Shown: positions 25,242-32,387 of the stretch, in pieces
Layout: every line of letters starts with the position of its first letter
Position numbering within the stretch: position 1 is the first letter of the stretch
Source: an uncultured Collinsella sp.
Lineage (GTDB): Bacteria > Actinomycetota > Coriobacteriia > Coriobacteriales > Coriobacteriaceae
Length of the DNA stretch: 64,000 nt
Assembly (NCBI GenBank): GCA_900541795.1
Contig: UQLC01000008.1
Coordinates: 43,092-107,091 of the forward strand
Direction: 5' to 3'
Program-made: the position numbers and the translations under genes
The notes under the pieces: model-generated
Told to the model about the DNA's origin: nothing
The model's database searches: none
Seen by the model: only the letters and a program-made list of their open reading frames with translations

Positions 25242-26026
25242 TCAAGATTAAGTCTGCAACGCAAATCGAGCAGATGAAGAAGGCAGGAGCGCTATCTAAG
25301 ATGGCGCTCCGCCACGTTGGAGCCATGGTGCGCCCCGGCGTTTCGACTTTTGAGCTCGATCAGCTCGCGGAGCAGATTATCCGTATGCATGGCGGCACCC
25401 CTGCCTTTAAGGGTTACGGCGGGTTCCCGGGGACCATTTGCGCATCGATCAACGATGCCGTGGTCCACGGTATTCCCAACCCTGACATGATCCTGCGCGA
25501 TGGCGATATCATCTCCATCGATACGGGAGCCGTTGTCGACGGTTGGGTCGGCGATAACGCATGGACGTTTTTCGTCGGCACCCCCACGCCCGAGGCCAAG
25601 GCCCTGTGCGAGGTCACGCGCGATTGCCTTAAGGCTGCCATCGAGCAGGCTGTTCCCGGTAACCATATCGGGGACGTCGGTTATGCCGTTCAGTCCCTCG
25701 CCGAGTCTCACGGTTACGGCGTGCTTCGCGATTATGTTGGCCATGGCATTGGCCGCGTGATGCACGAGGACCCCAACGTTCCTAACTATGGAAAGAAGGG
25801 GAGGGGCGTTCGCCTCCAGGCCGGCATGGTCATTGCCATCGAGCCGATGGTTACGATGGGTTCCAACCATGTAAGCACGGGCTCCGACGGTTGGATTGTT
25901 ACGACCAACGACCACCTGCCCGCCGCGCACTACGAGAACACCGTCGCCATTACCAATGACGGTCCGGTGATTCTCACCACGGATGCCCAAGGTGCTTGGT
26001 GTTCGCTCCAAGGCGGAGAAATGTAA
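25238..26026 (+). CDS. map: Type I methionine aminopeptidase
   Basis: A 262-residue enzyme that removes the initiator methionine. Metal ligands are visible: two D in SIDTGAVVDGWVGDNAW, H in YVGHGIGRVMHEDP, E in IEPMVTMG, and E in AHYENTVAITNDG. It starts within the adk stop codon (ATGA), so it is coupled. Confidence 0.97.
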   Translation: MIKIKSATQIEQMKKAGALSKMALRHVGAMVRPGVSTFELDQLAEQIIRMHGGTPAFKGYGGFPGTICASINDAVVHGIPNPDMILRDGDIISIDTGAVVDGWVGDNAWTFFVGTPTPEAKALCEVTRDCLKAAIEQAVPGNHIGDVGYAVQSLAESHGYGVLRDYVGHGIGRVMHEDPNVPNYGKKGRGVRLQAGMVIAIEPMVTMGSNHVSTGSDGWIVTTNDHLPAAHYENTVAITNDGPVILTTDAQGAWCSLQGGEM

Positions 26027-26062
26027 CAAGTTCCACTTAGTTGTGGAGCCATTACGAAGTTA

Positions 26063-26091
26063 TTACGATGCGTGCATACGTGTTGTAGAAT
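26063..26091 (+). promoter_or_regulatory. Promoter for infA-rpmJ-rpsM operon
   Basis: TTACGA, 17-bp spacer, TAGAAT, about 40 bp upstream of infA. It would let the alpha operon be transcribed apart from the spc genes. Confidence 0.6.
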
Positions 26092-26130
26092 ACTCAATCG
26101 CTGTCGTTTTCTAGAGAAAGATGATTGCTT

Positions 26131-26349
26131 GTGAAGAAGGAAGACGCAATTGAGCTCGAGGGTACGGTAAAAGAGCCGCTGCCCAACGCCATGTTTAAGG
26201 TTGAGCTCGAGAACGGTCATTCGGTTCTGTGCAACATTTCTGGCAAGATCCGAATGAATTACATCCGCATTCTCCCCGGTGACAGGGTTGTCGTGGAGCT
26301 TTCCCCGTACGACCTGACCCGCGGCCGCATCACCTATCGCTATAAATAG
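26131..26349 (+). CDS. infA: Translation initiation factor IF-1
   Basis: A 72-residue OB-fold protein if started at the GTG at 26131 (MKKEDAIELEGTVKEPLPN), which matches the usual 72-residue length; a TTG two codons earlier is possible. The C-terminus PGDRVVVELSPYDLTRGRI is diagnostic. Confidence 0.96.
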   Translation: MKKEDAIELEGTVKEPLPNAMFKVELENGHSVLCNISGKIRMNYIRILPGDRVVVELSPYDLTRGRITYRYK

Positions 26350-26499
26350 CGGCACGCATACACGCACTCCATTTCCGGCTGCAGGCTTAGCTCAACCTAC
26401 GGTCGGATTGTGTGTGAAGACCAGCCATAGTTTTAAACGCCTGCGGCTGGGCGAGTAGATAGTAGGGAAGTAGTTTGAGCGCTACCGAAAGGAAGAACG

Positions 26500-26613
26500 A
26501 TGAAGGTACGTCCTTCGGTCAAGAAGATGTGCGATAAGTGCAAAATCATTAGGCGCCATGGCAAGGTCCTCGTCATTTGCGAGAACCCCCGTCATAAGCA
26601 GCGTCAGGGTTAA
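26500..26613 (+). CDS. rpmJ: 50S ribosomal protein bL36, zinc form
   Basis: A 37-residue protein beginning MKVRPSVKKMCDKCKIIRRH and ending KQRQG, with the C-x2-C...C...H zinc ligands (CDKC, then ICENPRH). It has GAAAGGAAG upstream. It is easily missed because of its size. The 150-bp gap upstream shows a possible leader hairpin (CCAGCC...GGCTGG, about 26422-26451). Confidence 0.96.
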   Translation: MKVRPSVKKMCDKCKIIRRHGKVLVICENPRHKQRQG

Positions 26614-26627
26614 GAGAGGAGACTACG

Positions 26628-27002
26628 TTGGCCCGTATTAATGGTGTCGACCTCCCGCGTGAGAAGCGCGTTGAGATCGGTCTGACCTACATTTACGGCA
26701 TCGGCCGCACCACTGCGACGAAGATTTGCGTCGAGTGCAACGTTAACGTGGACACGCGCGTTAAGGACCTCACCGAGGATGAGGTTAACGCCATCCGCGA
26801 TTATATCGATAAGAATCAGATCATGGTTGAGGGCGACCTCCGCCGTGAGCGCAACCAGAACGTCAAGCGCCTTATGGACATCGGCTGCAACCGCGGCCTT
26901 CGTCACCGCAAGGGCCTCCCGGTCCGCGGCCAGCGCACCCACACTAACGCTCGTACCCGCAAGGGCCCGAAGCGTCAGATCGGTGCTAAGAAGAAGAAAT
27001 AA
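26628..27002 (+). CDS. rpsM: 30S ribosomal protein uS13
   Basis: A 124-residue protein with a TTG start after GAGAGGAG: MARINGVDLPREKRVEIGL. It carries the RHRKGLPVRGQRTHTNARTR signature and a basic tail reaching the P-site tRNA. Confidence 0.97.
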   Translation: MARINGVDLPREKRVEIGLTYIYGIGRTTATKICVECNVNVDTRVKDLTEDEVNAIRDYIDKNQIMVEGDLRRERNQNVKRLMDIGCNRGLRHRKGLPVRGQRTHTNARTRKGPKRQIGAKKKK

Positions 27003-27016
27003 GGAGCGCTAGATAG

Positions 27017-27421
27017 ATGGCTACTGCTAAGAAGAACGTTCGCGCTGCCCGTCTGAAGCGCGCGGACCGTAAGAACATTTCTGTGGGCCAGGCTCACATT
27101 CGTTCTACGTTCAACAACACGATCGTTTCGATCACCGATCCCCAGGGCAACGTCATTTCCTGGAAGTCGGCTGGCCAGGTGGGCTTCAAGGGCTCCCGTA
27201 AGTCCACGCCGTTCGCTGCCCAGATGGCTGCCGAGGCTGCTGCCAAGCAGGCCATGGAGCACGGCATGAAGAAGGTTTCCGTCTTCGTCAAGGGCCCCGG
27301 CTCCGGTCGTGAGACCGCCATCCGCTCCCTCCAGGCTGCTGGCCTCGAGGTCTCGAGCATCCAGGACAAGACCCCCATTCCGCACAACGGCTGCCGCCCC
27401 AAGAAGCGTCGCCGCGTGTAA
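27017..27421 (+). CDS. rpsK: 30S ribosomal protein uS11
   Basis: A 134-residue protein with AHIRSTFNNTIVSITD and the C-terminal DKTPIPHNGCRPKKRRRV, the S11 signature. It forms part of the platform of the small subunit. Confidence 0.97.
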   Translation: MATAKKNVRAARLKRADRKNISVGQAHIRSTFNNTIVSITDPQGNVISWKSAGQVGFKGSRKSTPFAAQMAAEAAAKQAMEHGMKKVSVFVKGPGSGRETAIRSLQAAGLEVSSIQDKTPIPHNGCRPKKRRRV

Positions 27422-27440
27422 CTGAAAGGATCGTATCAAT

Positions 27441-28037
27441 ATGGCAATCGACAGGACTCCTGTTCTTAAGCGCTGCCGTCAGCTCGGGATCGATCCCGCT
27501 GAGCTCGGTTACAGCAGCAAGAAGGAATCTATCCGTCAGCCCAAGCGCCGTCGCAAGGAATCTGAGTACGGCATGCAGCTGCGTGAGAAGCAGAAGGTCA
27601 AGTTCATCTATGGCGTTCTGGAGAAGCAGTTCCACGGCTACTTCAACAAGGCCCGTAAGATGAACGGCGTCACCGGTGAGAACCTCATGATTATCCTTGA
27701 GTCTCGCCTCGACAACGTCGTCTTCCGTCTCGGCTTCGCCCGCACCCGCAAAGAGGCTCGTCAGTCCGTCCGTCACGGTCACTTCACCGTGAACGGCAAG
27801 CGCGTGGACATCCCGTCCTACCGCGTCAAGGCCGGCGACGTCGTCGCTGTCGGCGAGAAGTTCCGTGACCTCCTCCCCATCAAGGAGGCCCTGATTTCCT
27901 CCGAGCGCTTTGAGGTCCCTGGCTGGCTCGAGGTCGATATCGAGAAGCTGTCTGGTAACGTGCTCGCTCTGCCGACGCGTGAGCAGATCAGCGGTGATAT
28001 CAACGAGCAGCTCATCGTCGAGCTCTACTCTAAGTAG
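27441..28037 (+). CDS. rpsD: 30S ribosomal protein uS4
   Basis: A 198-residue protein with the S4 RNA-binding domain (ESRLDNVVFRLGFARTRKEA, SVRHGHFTVNGKRVDIPSY). No zinc-binding cysteines are present at the N-terminus, which starts MAIDRTPVLKRCRQLGIDPA. In E. coli S4 represses this operon. Confidence 0.97.
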   Translation: MAIDRTPVLKRCRQLGIDPAELGYSSKKESIRQPKRRRKESEYGMQLREKQKVKFIYGVLEKQFHGYFNKARKMNGVTGENLMIILESRLDNVVFRLGFARTRKEARQSVRHGHFTVNGKRVDIPSYRVKAGDVVAVGEKFRDLLPIKEALISSERFEVPGWLEVDIEKLSGNVLALPTREQISGDINEQLIVELYSK

Positions 28038-28069
28038 TCCATCCGGGCTGCTGAGGCTGGAGGTAATAC

Positions 28070-29011
28070 ATGTCAGAATTCATTAGGCCTCAGGTTCAGG
28101 TCGAAGAGATCAACGAGACCTCTGCTCGTGTCTCCGTCGAGCCGCTCGAGCGCGGCTACGGCGATACGCTGGGCAACTCGCTTCGTCGTGTTCTTCTGTC
28201 CTCGCTCGAGGGTGCCGCCGTCGAGGCCATTCAGATCGATGGTGCGCAGCACGAGTTCATGACCATCCCTAACATGGTCGAGGATGTCACCGATATCGTC
28301 CTGAATGTCAAGGGTCTTGTCTTCAGGGCTCTCGGCACGACCGACGAGGCAACCGCCACCATCTCGGTTGACGGCCCTTGCGAGGTCACCGGTGCGGACT
28401 TCTTTATTCCGTCCGAGTTTGAGCTGGTCAACCCCGAGCAGCACATCGCTACGCTCACCGAGGGTGGCCATCTCACCATGAGCATGCGCATCGGCTATGG
28501 CCGCGGCTATGTCTCTGGCGAGGCCAACAAGCGCGACAACGATCCCATCGGTGTGATCCACGTCGACTCGCTGTACTCGCCGGTTTCCCGTTGCGCCAAG
28601 CTCGTTGAGGCTTGCCGTGTCGGTCAGCACACCGACTACGACCGCCTTGTCCTCGAGATCGAGACCAACGGCTCCATCGCCCCGCGCGACGCCGTGGTCC
28701 AGGCTGCCAATATCATCAACCAGCATATGGCCGCCTTTATGAACCTTGCCGAGACCCCCGAGGTCGAGGAGGAGGCTTCGATCTTCGCTCCCGAGGTCAC
28801 CAACGACAACGCCGAGCTGGACAAGCAGATCGAGGATCTGGACCTTTCCGTCCGTTCCTACAACTGCCTTAAGCGCGCCAGCATTCACTCGGTCCGTCAG
28901 CTCGTTGAGTTCTCGGAGAACGATCTGCTCAACATCCGTAACTTCGGTGTTAAGTCGATCGAGGAAGTGAAGGACAAGCTTGAGTCCATGGGCCTGAGCC
29001 TGAAGGCTTAA
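28070..29011 (+). CDS. rpoA: RNA polymerase alpha subunit
   Basis: A 313-residue protein with the assembly domain (LERGYGDTLGNSLRRVLLSS) and the C-terminal helix-hairpin-helix domain (LKRASIHSVRQLVEFSENDL, IRNFGVKSIEEVKDKL) that contacts UP elements and activators. An acidic linker (EVEEEASIFAPEV) joins the two. Confidence 0.97.
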   Translation: MSEFIRPQVQVEEINETSARVSVEPLERGYGDTLGNSLRRVLLSSLEGAAVEAIQIDGAQHEFMTIPNMVEDVTDIVLNVKGLVFRALGTTDEATATISVDGPCEVTGADFFIPSEFELVNPEQHIATLTEGGHLTMSMRIGYGRGYVSGEANKRDNDPIGVIHVDSLYSPVSRCAKLVEACRVGQHTDYDRLVLEIETNGSIAPRDAVVQAANIINQHMAAFMNLAETPEVEEEASIFAPEVTNDNAELDKQIEDLDLSVRSYNCLKRASIHSVRQLVEFSENDLLNIRNFGVKSIEEVKDKLESMGLSLKA

Positions 29012-29041
29012 TGCTTCGCATATTTGAGGAGAAACTAGACC

Positions 29042-29509
29042 ATGCGTCACAACGTTAAGAAGGGCCTGAAGCTCGGCACCGATGCGAGCCACACCAAGGC
29101 CATGAAGAAGAGCCTTGCTAAGGCCCTCTTCGAGAACGACCGCATCAAGACCACCGAGACCCGCGCTAAGGCGCTGCGTTCGGTCGTCGACCCGATCATC
29201 ACCTGGGCCAAGAAGGGCGACCTGCACTCTCGTCGTCTGGCTATCGCCAAGCTCGGTGATAAGCAGCTCGTTGCCGAGATTTTCGACAAGGCCGCTCAGG
29301 GCATGTGGCAGGACCGCAACGGCGGTTACACCCGCATCATGAAGCTCGGTAACCGTAAGGGCGACAACGCTCCTATCGTTATCATGGAGCTCGTCACCGA
29401 GCCTTGCACGCCTAAGGCCAAGAAGGCTGCTCCGGCCCCCAAGAAGGCCGCTGCTCCCAAGAAGGTCGAGGCTGTCGAGGAGGCTCCTGCTGAGGAGACC
29501 GCTGAGTAG
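29042..29509 (+). CDS. rplQ: 50S ribosomal protein bL17 with Lys/Ala-rich tail
   Basis: The first ~118 residues are a normal L17 (GLKLGTDASHTKAMKKSLAK...IMKLGNRKGDNAPIVIMEL). The last ~35 residues are an added tail of KKAAPAPKKAAAPKK followed by an acidic end. Tails of this kind occur in other actinobacteria. The gene ends the alpha operon and is followed by a strong terminator. Confidence 0.96.
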   Translation: MRHNVKKGLKLGTDASHTKAMKKSLAKALFENDRIKTTETRAKALRSVVDPIITWAKKGDLHSRRLAIAKLGDKQLVAEIFDKAAQGMWQDRNGGYTRIMKLGNRKGDNAPIVIMELVTEPCTPKAKKAAPAPKKAAAPKKVEAVEEAPAEETAE

Positions 29510-29535
29510 ACTTTCTGTCTGCATAGGCTATATTC

Positions 29536-29566
29536 GAGGGGTACGTTCGCGTACCCCTCTTTTTTT
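29536..29566 (+). terminator. Intrinsic terminator after rplQ
   Basis: GAGGGGTACG, TTCG loop, CGTACCCCTC, then TTTTTTT. A textbook UUCG-capped terminator closing the ribosomal cluster. Confidence 0.95.
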
Positions 29567-29601
29567 GTCGCAATACCGTTGCTAGTTTGTTGGGAGCGCC
29601 C

Positions 29602-30426
29602 ATGACTGCGCCGTCTGATTCCGATTCGACCCCCGAGCTTGACGCCACCCTTGTATTTCGTGTGGCCTATGACGGCTCCTCCTATAGCGGATTTGCCGAG
29701 CAGCCGGGCCAGACGACGGTTGCGGGCGAGTTACGCCGTGCAATCGAGACGTTGCTGCGTCGCCCAATCGATCTGACGTGCGCGGGGCGTACCGATGCCG
29801 GCGTGCATGCGGTGGCCCAATACATCAGCGTGCCCGTCACGGACGCTGAGCTCGCGTGTACGCGCCGTAGATGGCTGAGGGCTATGGATGCCCTGCTGCC
29901 CAAAGATATTGCCATCAACGAGGTCTACAAGGCGCGTAAGGGCTTTTCTGCGCGCTTTGACGCGCGTTCTCGCACGTACACCTATCGTATTGCCGACCGT
30001 GACGCGCGACCTGTGCTGTCACGCGGTGCTGTGTGGTGGCATCGCTATCCCCTCGACGTCGATGCGATGGCGGCCGCCTGCCCTGCGCTTTTGGGCGAGC
30101 AGGACTTTAAGAGCTTTTGCAAGGTCGCCTCTGCCGTGGGAAAGCCTACGCACCGTTGTGTAATGCGTGCCGAGTTTGGTCATGAGGTCGCCTTTGGCGA
30201 GGACATCCTCACGTTTACCATCGAGGGCAATGCGTTTCTGCATTCGATGGTCCGTACGATCGTTGGCACGCTTGTCGCGATTGGCATGCATCGCCGTGAA
30301 CCCGAGTGGATGCGCGAGGTCATCGATGCTTGCGACCGTACCGCTGCGGGCCCCACGGCTCCTGCCTGCGGCCTTACGTTTATGGGCGTGGATTACGATC
30401 CCGCCGAGCTCGTCGTGCTCGACTAG
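29602..30426 (+). CDS. truA: tRNA pseudouridine(38-40) synthase TruA
   Basis: A 274-residue enzyme from the ATG at 29602 (GGGAG upstream). The catalytic aspartate is in CAGRTDAGVHAVAQ; FRVAYDGSSYSGFAEQPGQ and FLHSMVRTIVGTLVAIG are further TruA segments. It modifies the anticodon arm of many tRNAs. It follows rplQ as in many genomes but after a terminator, so it may have its own promoter. Confidence 0.95.
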   Translation: MTAPSDSDSTPELDATLVFRVAYDGSSYSGFAEQPGQTTVAGELRRAIETLLRRPIDLTCAGRTDAGVHAVAQYISVPVTDAELACTRRRWLRAMDALLPKDIAINEVYKARKGFSARFDARSRTYTYRIADRDARPVLSRGAVWWHRYPLDVDAMAAACPALLGEQDFKSFCKVASAVGKPTHRCVMRAEFGHEVAFGEDILTFTIEGNAFLHSMVRTIVGTLVAIGMHRREPEWMREVIDACDRTAAGPTAPACGLTFMGVDYDPAELVVLD

Positions 30427-30587
30427 GGGAGGGCTCGACGCGTCGTGCGTCGACACCCATTATCTGTGGGCTGCGCGTGTGCAACATCTGTTCTTGGCGT
30501 GCAATACAACCGGTGTCTCATTGCTTTTATTGCCGGGGTGTACCATGAACCACGGTTTGATTCATTGCTGTCGAGAGGACGGATAAC

Positions 30588-31628
30588 TTGGTTCGACGTG
30601 GCTCGCATCCGCGACTTTCGGTGATCCTTGTGGTAGAAGGTTCGCCCAGCTATGCGATGCGTGCGCTCGAGAGTATCCAGAACCAAGACCTCTACGATTT
30701 GCAGATTGTCGTTGTTTGCCGCGATGCTGCGCCCGGTGTGCGCCATTCGCTTCAAGTTGCTGCCGACAGGGACATCCATATTGATTTGATTGACGTCGAG
30801 GACGCGAAGCGCGGCGCTTGCCTTCGTGCCGGTTTTGCTGTCTCGCGCGGCTCTCAAATCATCGCTATGAACGCCGATGAGTGGTTTGCTCCGCAGTCCC
30901 TTTCCAAGATGGTCGATATCGCGTGCGATACTGCGGCAGACATAGTGTTCCCCACGGTGTCGCTCGACCGCTATGATGCACATCGAGAACGCCATTCGCG
31001 CGTCTTGGATGCTGCCTCTATTGCCATAGAAGACGAGTCTTCTATGGTGACTGGGCTGCCCCAGTTGATTTTGGGCGGCCTTGTCGTTCAGACCTCTGGC
31101 GTGATGTATAGCCGTCCGCTGTTTGAGGCATGCCTGTCGCGCGGCAAGGCGTACCGTACGGTTGAGTTTATGGCTTATGCGCTCTCGCAGGCACGATTCG
31201 TGTCCGGCTGCGGCGACGCTTGTTTCCACGCGGTGGCACCTAAGCTTACAGATGCCTTTGATCCCACCATGTATGCCAGGATATCCGATGACACTCGAGC
31301 GCTCGACGAGCTTGCGGACTCACTCTCGGAAGCAGATAGCGGTGGTCGGCTCAAGCTGGCAAGCCAAAAGTTCTACTTTGCCGGACTGGTCGCCTGCATC
31401 GAGAATTTGTGTCTTAGCCCGCATGGAGTGTCGTCAATCGAGCGTTCCGCCCGCATGCGTGATATGCTCGAGGCGCCTCGAACCCGTCAGATGGTCGCCG
31501 CGCTCAAGGATAACCATCGGGGACTCGGTTTGTTGTTTGGGCCGATCGCCAGCGCCAAGCCCGCGCGCTGCGTGATGTGTACGCATCTGGCAGCTTTTCT
31601 TAACCGGACGGGCGCAAAAACCGCCTAA
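30588..31628 (+). CDS. Glycosyltransferase family 2-like protein
   Basis: A 346-residue protein with a TTG start after GAGAGGA. The N-terminal half has the GT-A pattern (LSVILVVEGSPSYAMRALES, a long helix, then GFAVSRGSQIIAMNADEWFA), in which NADE stands at the metal-binding DxD position. The C-terminal half is helical and unassigned. There is no membrane helix. Donor and acceptor are unknown, and without the canonical DxD the protein may be weakly active or divergent. It is a single gene between truA and argR. Confidence 0.65.
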   Translation: MVRRGSHPRLSVILVVEGSPSYAMRALESIQNQDLYDLQIVVVCRDAAPGVRHSLQVAADRDIHIDLIDVEDAKRGACLRAGFAVSRGSQIIAMNADEWFAPQSLSKMVDIACDTAADIVFPTVSLDRYDAHRERHSRVLDAASIAIEDESSMVTGLPQLILGGLVVQTSGVMYSRPLFEACLSRGKAYRTVEFMAYALSQARFVSGCGDACFHAVAPKLTDAFDPTMYARISDDTRALDELADSLSEADSGGRLKLASQKFYFAGLVACIENLCLSPHGVSSIERSARMRDMLEAPRTRQMVAALKDNHRGLGLLFGPIASAKPARCVMCTHLAAFLNRTGAKTA

Positions 31629-31634
31629 ACGGCT

Positions 31635-31672
31635 CATTTCGAAACAAATTTGCATAGAATTGTTTCGAAATG
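31635..31672. promoter_or_regulatory. 13-bp inverted repeat upstream of argR
   Basis: CATTTCGAAACAA (31635-31647) and TTGTTTCGAAATG (31660-31672) form a perfect inverted repeat around a 12-nt centre. No T-run follows, so it is more likely an operator than a terminator. It does not match the known ARG box. Confidence 0.55.
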
Positions 31673-31760
31673 CGTTCTTATACACAAAAGCCTTCAAATA
31701 GCGTTAAACTATTCAGTCACTGATTGATTGTCTCCGCCATCTTTTGGAGAGAGGGTTTGT

Positions 31761-32198
31761 ATGGCTAAAAAACGCAATGGGCGCCAGGATGCCATTAGAG
31801 ATATTGTGCGCAATAAGGACGTCCGCACGCAGCGCGTGCTGGTCGATGAGCTCCGCGCTATGGGCTTTGATTGCACGCAGGCGACTGTCTCTCGCGATAT
31901 TGCCGATATGGGGCTGCGTAAGCTCCCCGAGGGTATCTATGTTCTGGCAGAGGACCTGCACCTGCAGCGTATGGTTTCCGAGCTCGTAACGGGCGTTCTG
32001 CGCACCGATAATCTGGTTATGATCAAGGCTCAGCCTGGTACGGCTTCCGGCATCGCCGCCGCCGTTGATGCGGCAGAGTTGCCCGATGTGCTTGGCTCGC
32101 TTGCCGGCAACGATACGATTTTGGTTATTGCCCAGACGGCCGAGGACGGCGAGCGTCTCGAGGCGCTGATCAATAAGCTGAGCAATTCTCGCAAGTAG
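31761..32198 (+). CDS. argR: Arginine repressor ArgR
   Basis: A 145-residue protein from the ATG at 31761 (GAGAGAGGG upstream). The winged-helix DNA-binding domain includes TQATVSRDIADMGLRKLPEG; the C-terminal hexamer and arginine-binding domain includes GTASGIAAAVDAAELPDVLG and GNDTILVIA. It normally represses arginine biosynthesis and activates catabolism. No arg structural genes are adjacent. Confidence 0.93.
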   Translation: MAKKRNGRQDAIRDIVRNKDVRTQRVLVDELRAMGFDCTQATVSRDIADMGLRKLPEGIYVLAEDLHLQRMVSELVTGVLRTDNLVMIKAQPGTASGIAAAVDAAELPDVLGSLAGNDTILVIAQTAEDGERLEALINKLSNSRK

Positions 32199-32247
32199 GC
32201 GTGCGGGTCGTGCGCTCGGCACTGTGTGCGTGACATGGTGGCTTGTA

Positions 32248-32284
32248 AGGGGGTATCGACGTTGGTCGGTACCCCCTATATTGT
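32248..32284 (+). terminator. Terminator after argR
   Basis: AGGGGGTA (32248-32255) pairs with TACCCCCT (32270-32277), followed by ATATTGTTTG. Confidence 0.7.
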
Positions 32285-32327
32285 TTGCCGGTATAAAGGC
32301 CGTCCACCAGGTCGCTTTAAACTAAAA

Positions 32328-32366
32328 GGCCCCCGAGCACTTTAATAAGCTGCTCGGGGGCCTTGT
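32328..32366. terminator. Bidirectional terminator between argR and PBP genes
   Basis: GGCCCCCGAGCA (32328-32339) pairs with TGCTCGGGGGCC (32351-32362), flanked by AAAA on the left and TTGTT on the right, so it can serve the minus-strand PBP gene too. Confidence 0.85.
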
Positions 32367-32387
32367 TGCTAATGGCCGGATGAATTT

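Noticed and set aside
28073..29524. Long open frames antisense to ribosomal, rpoA, dpaL-ygeW, citrate synthase and secA genes
   Set aside because: They are mirror images of strongly biased GC-rich codons, lack ribosome-binding sites, and have repetitive Leu/Val/Asp/Gly composition; the sense products are clear family members.
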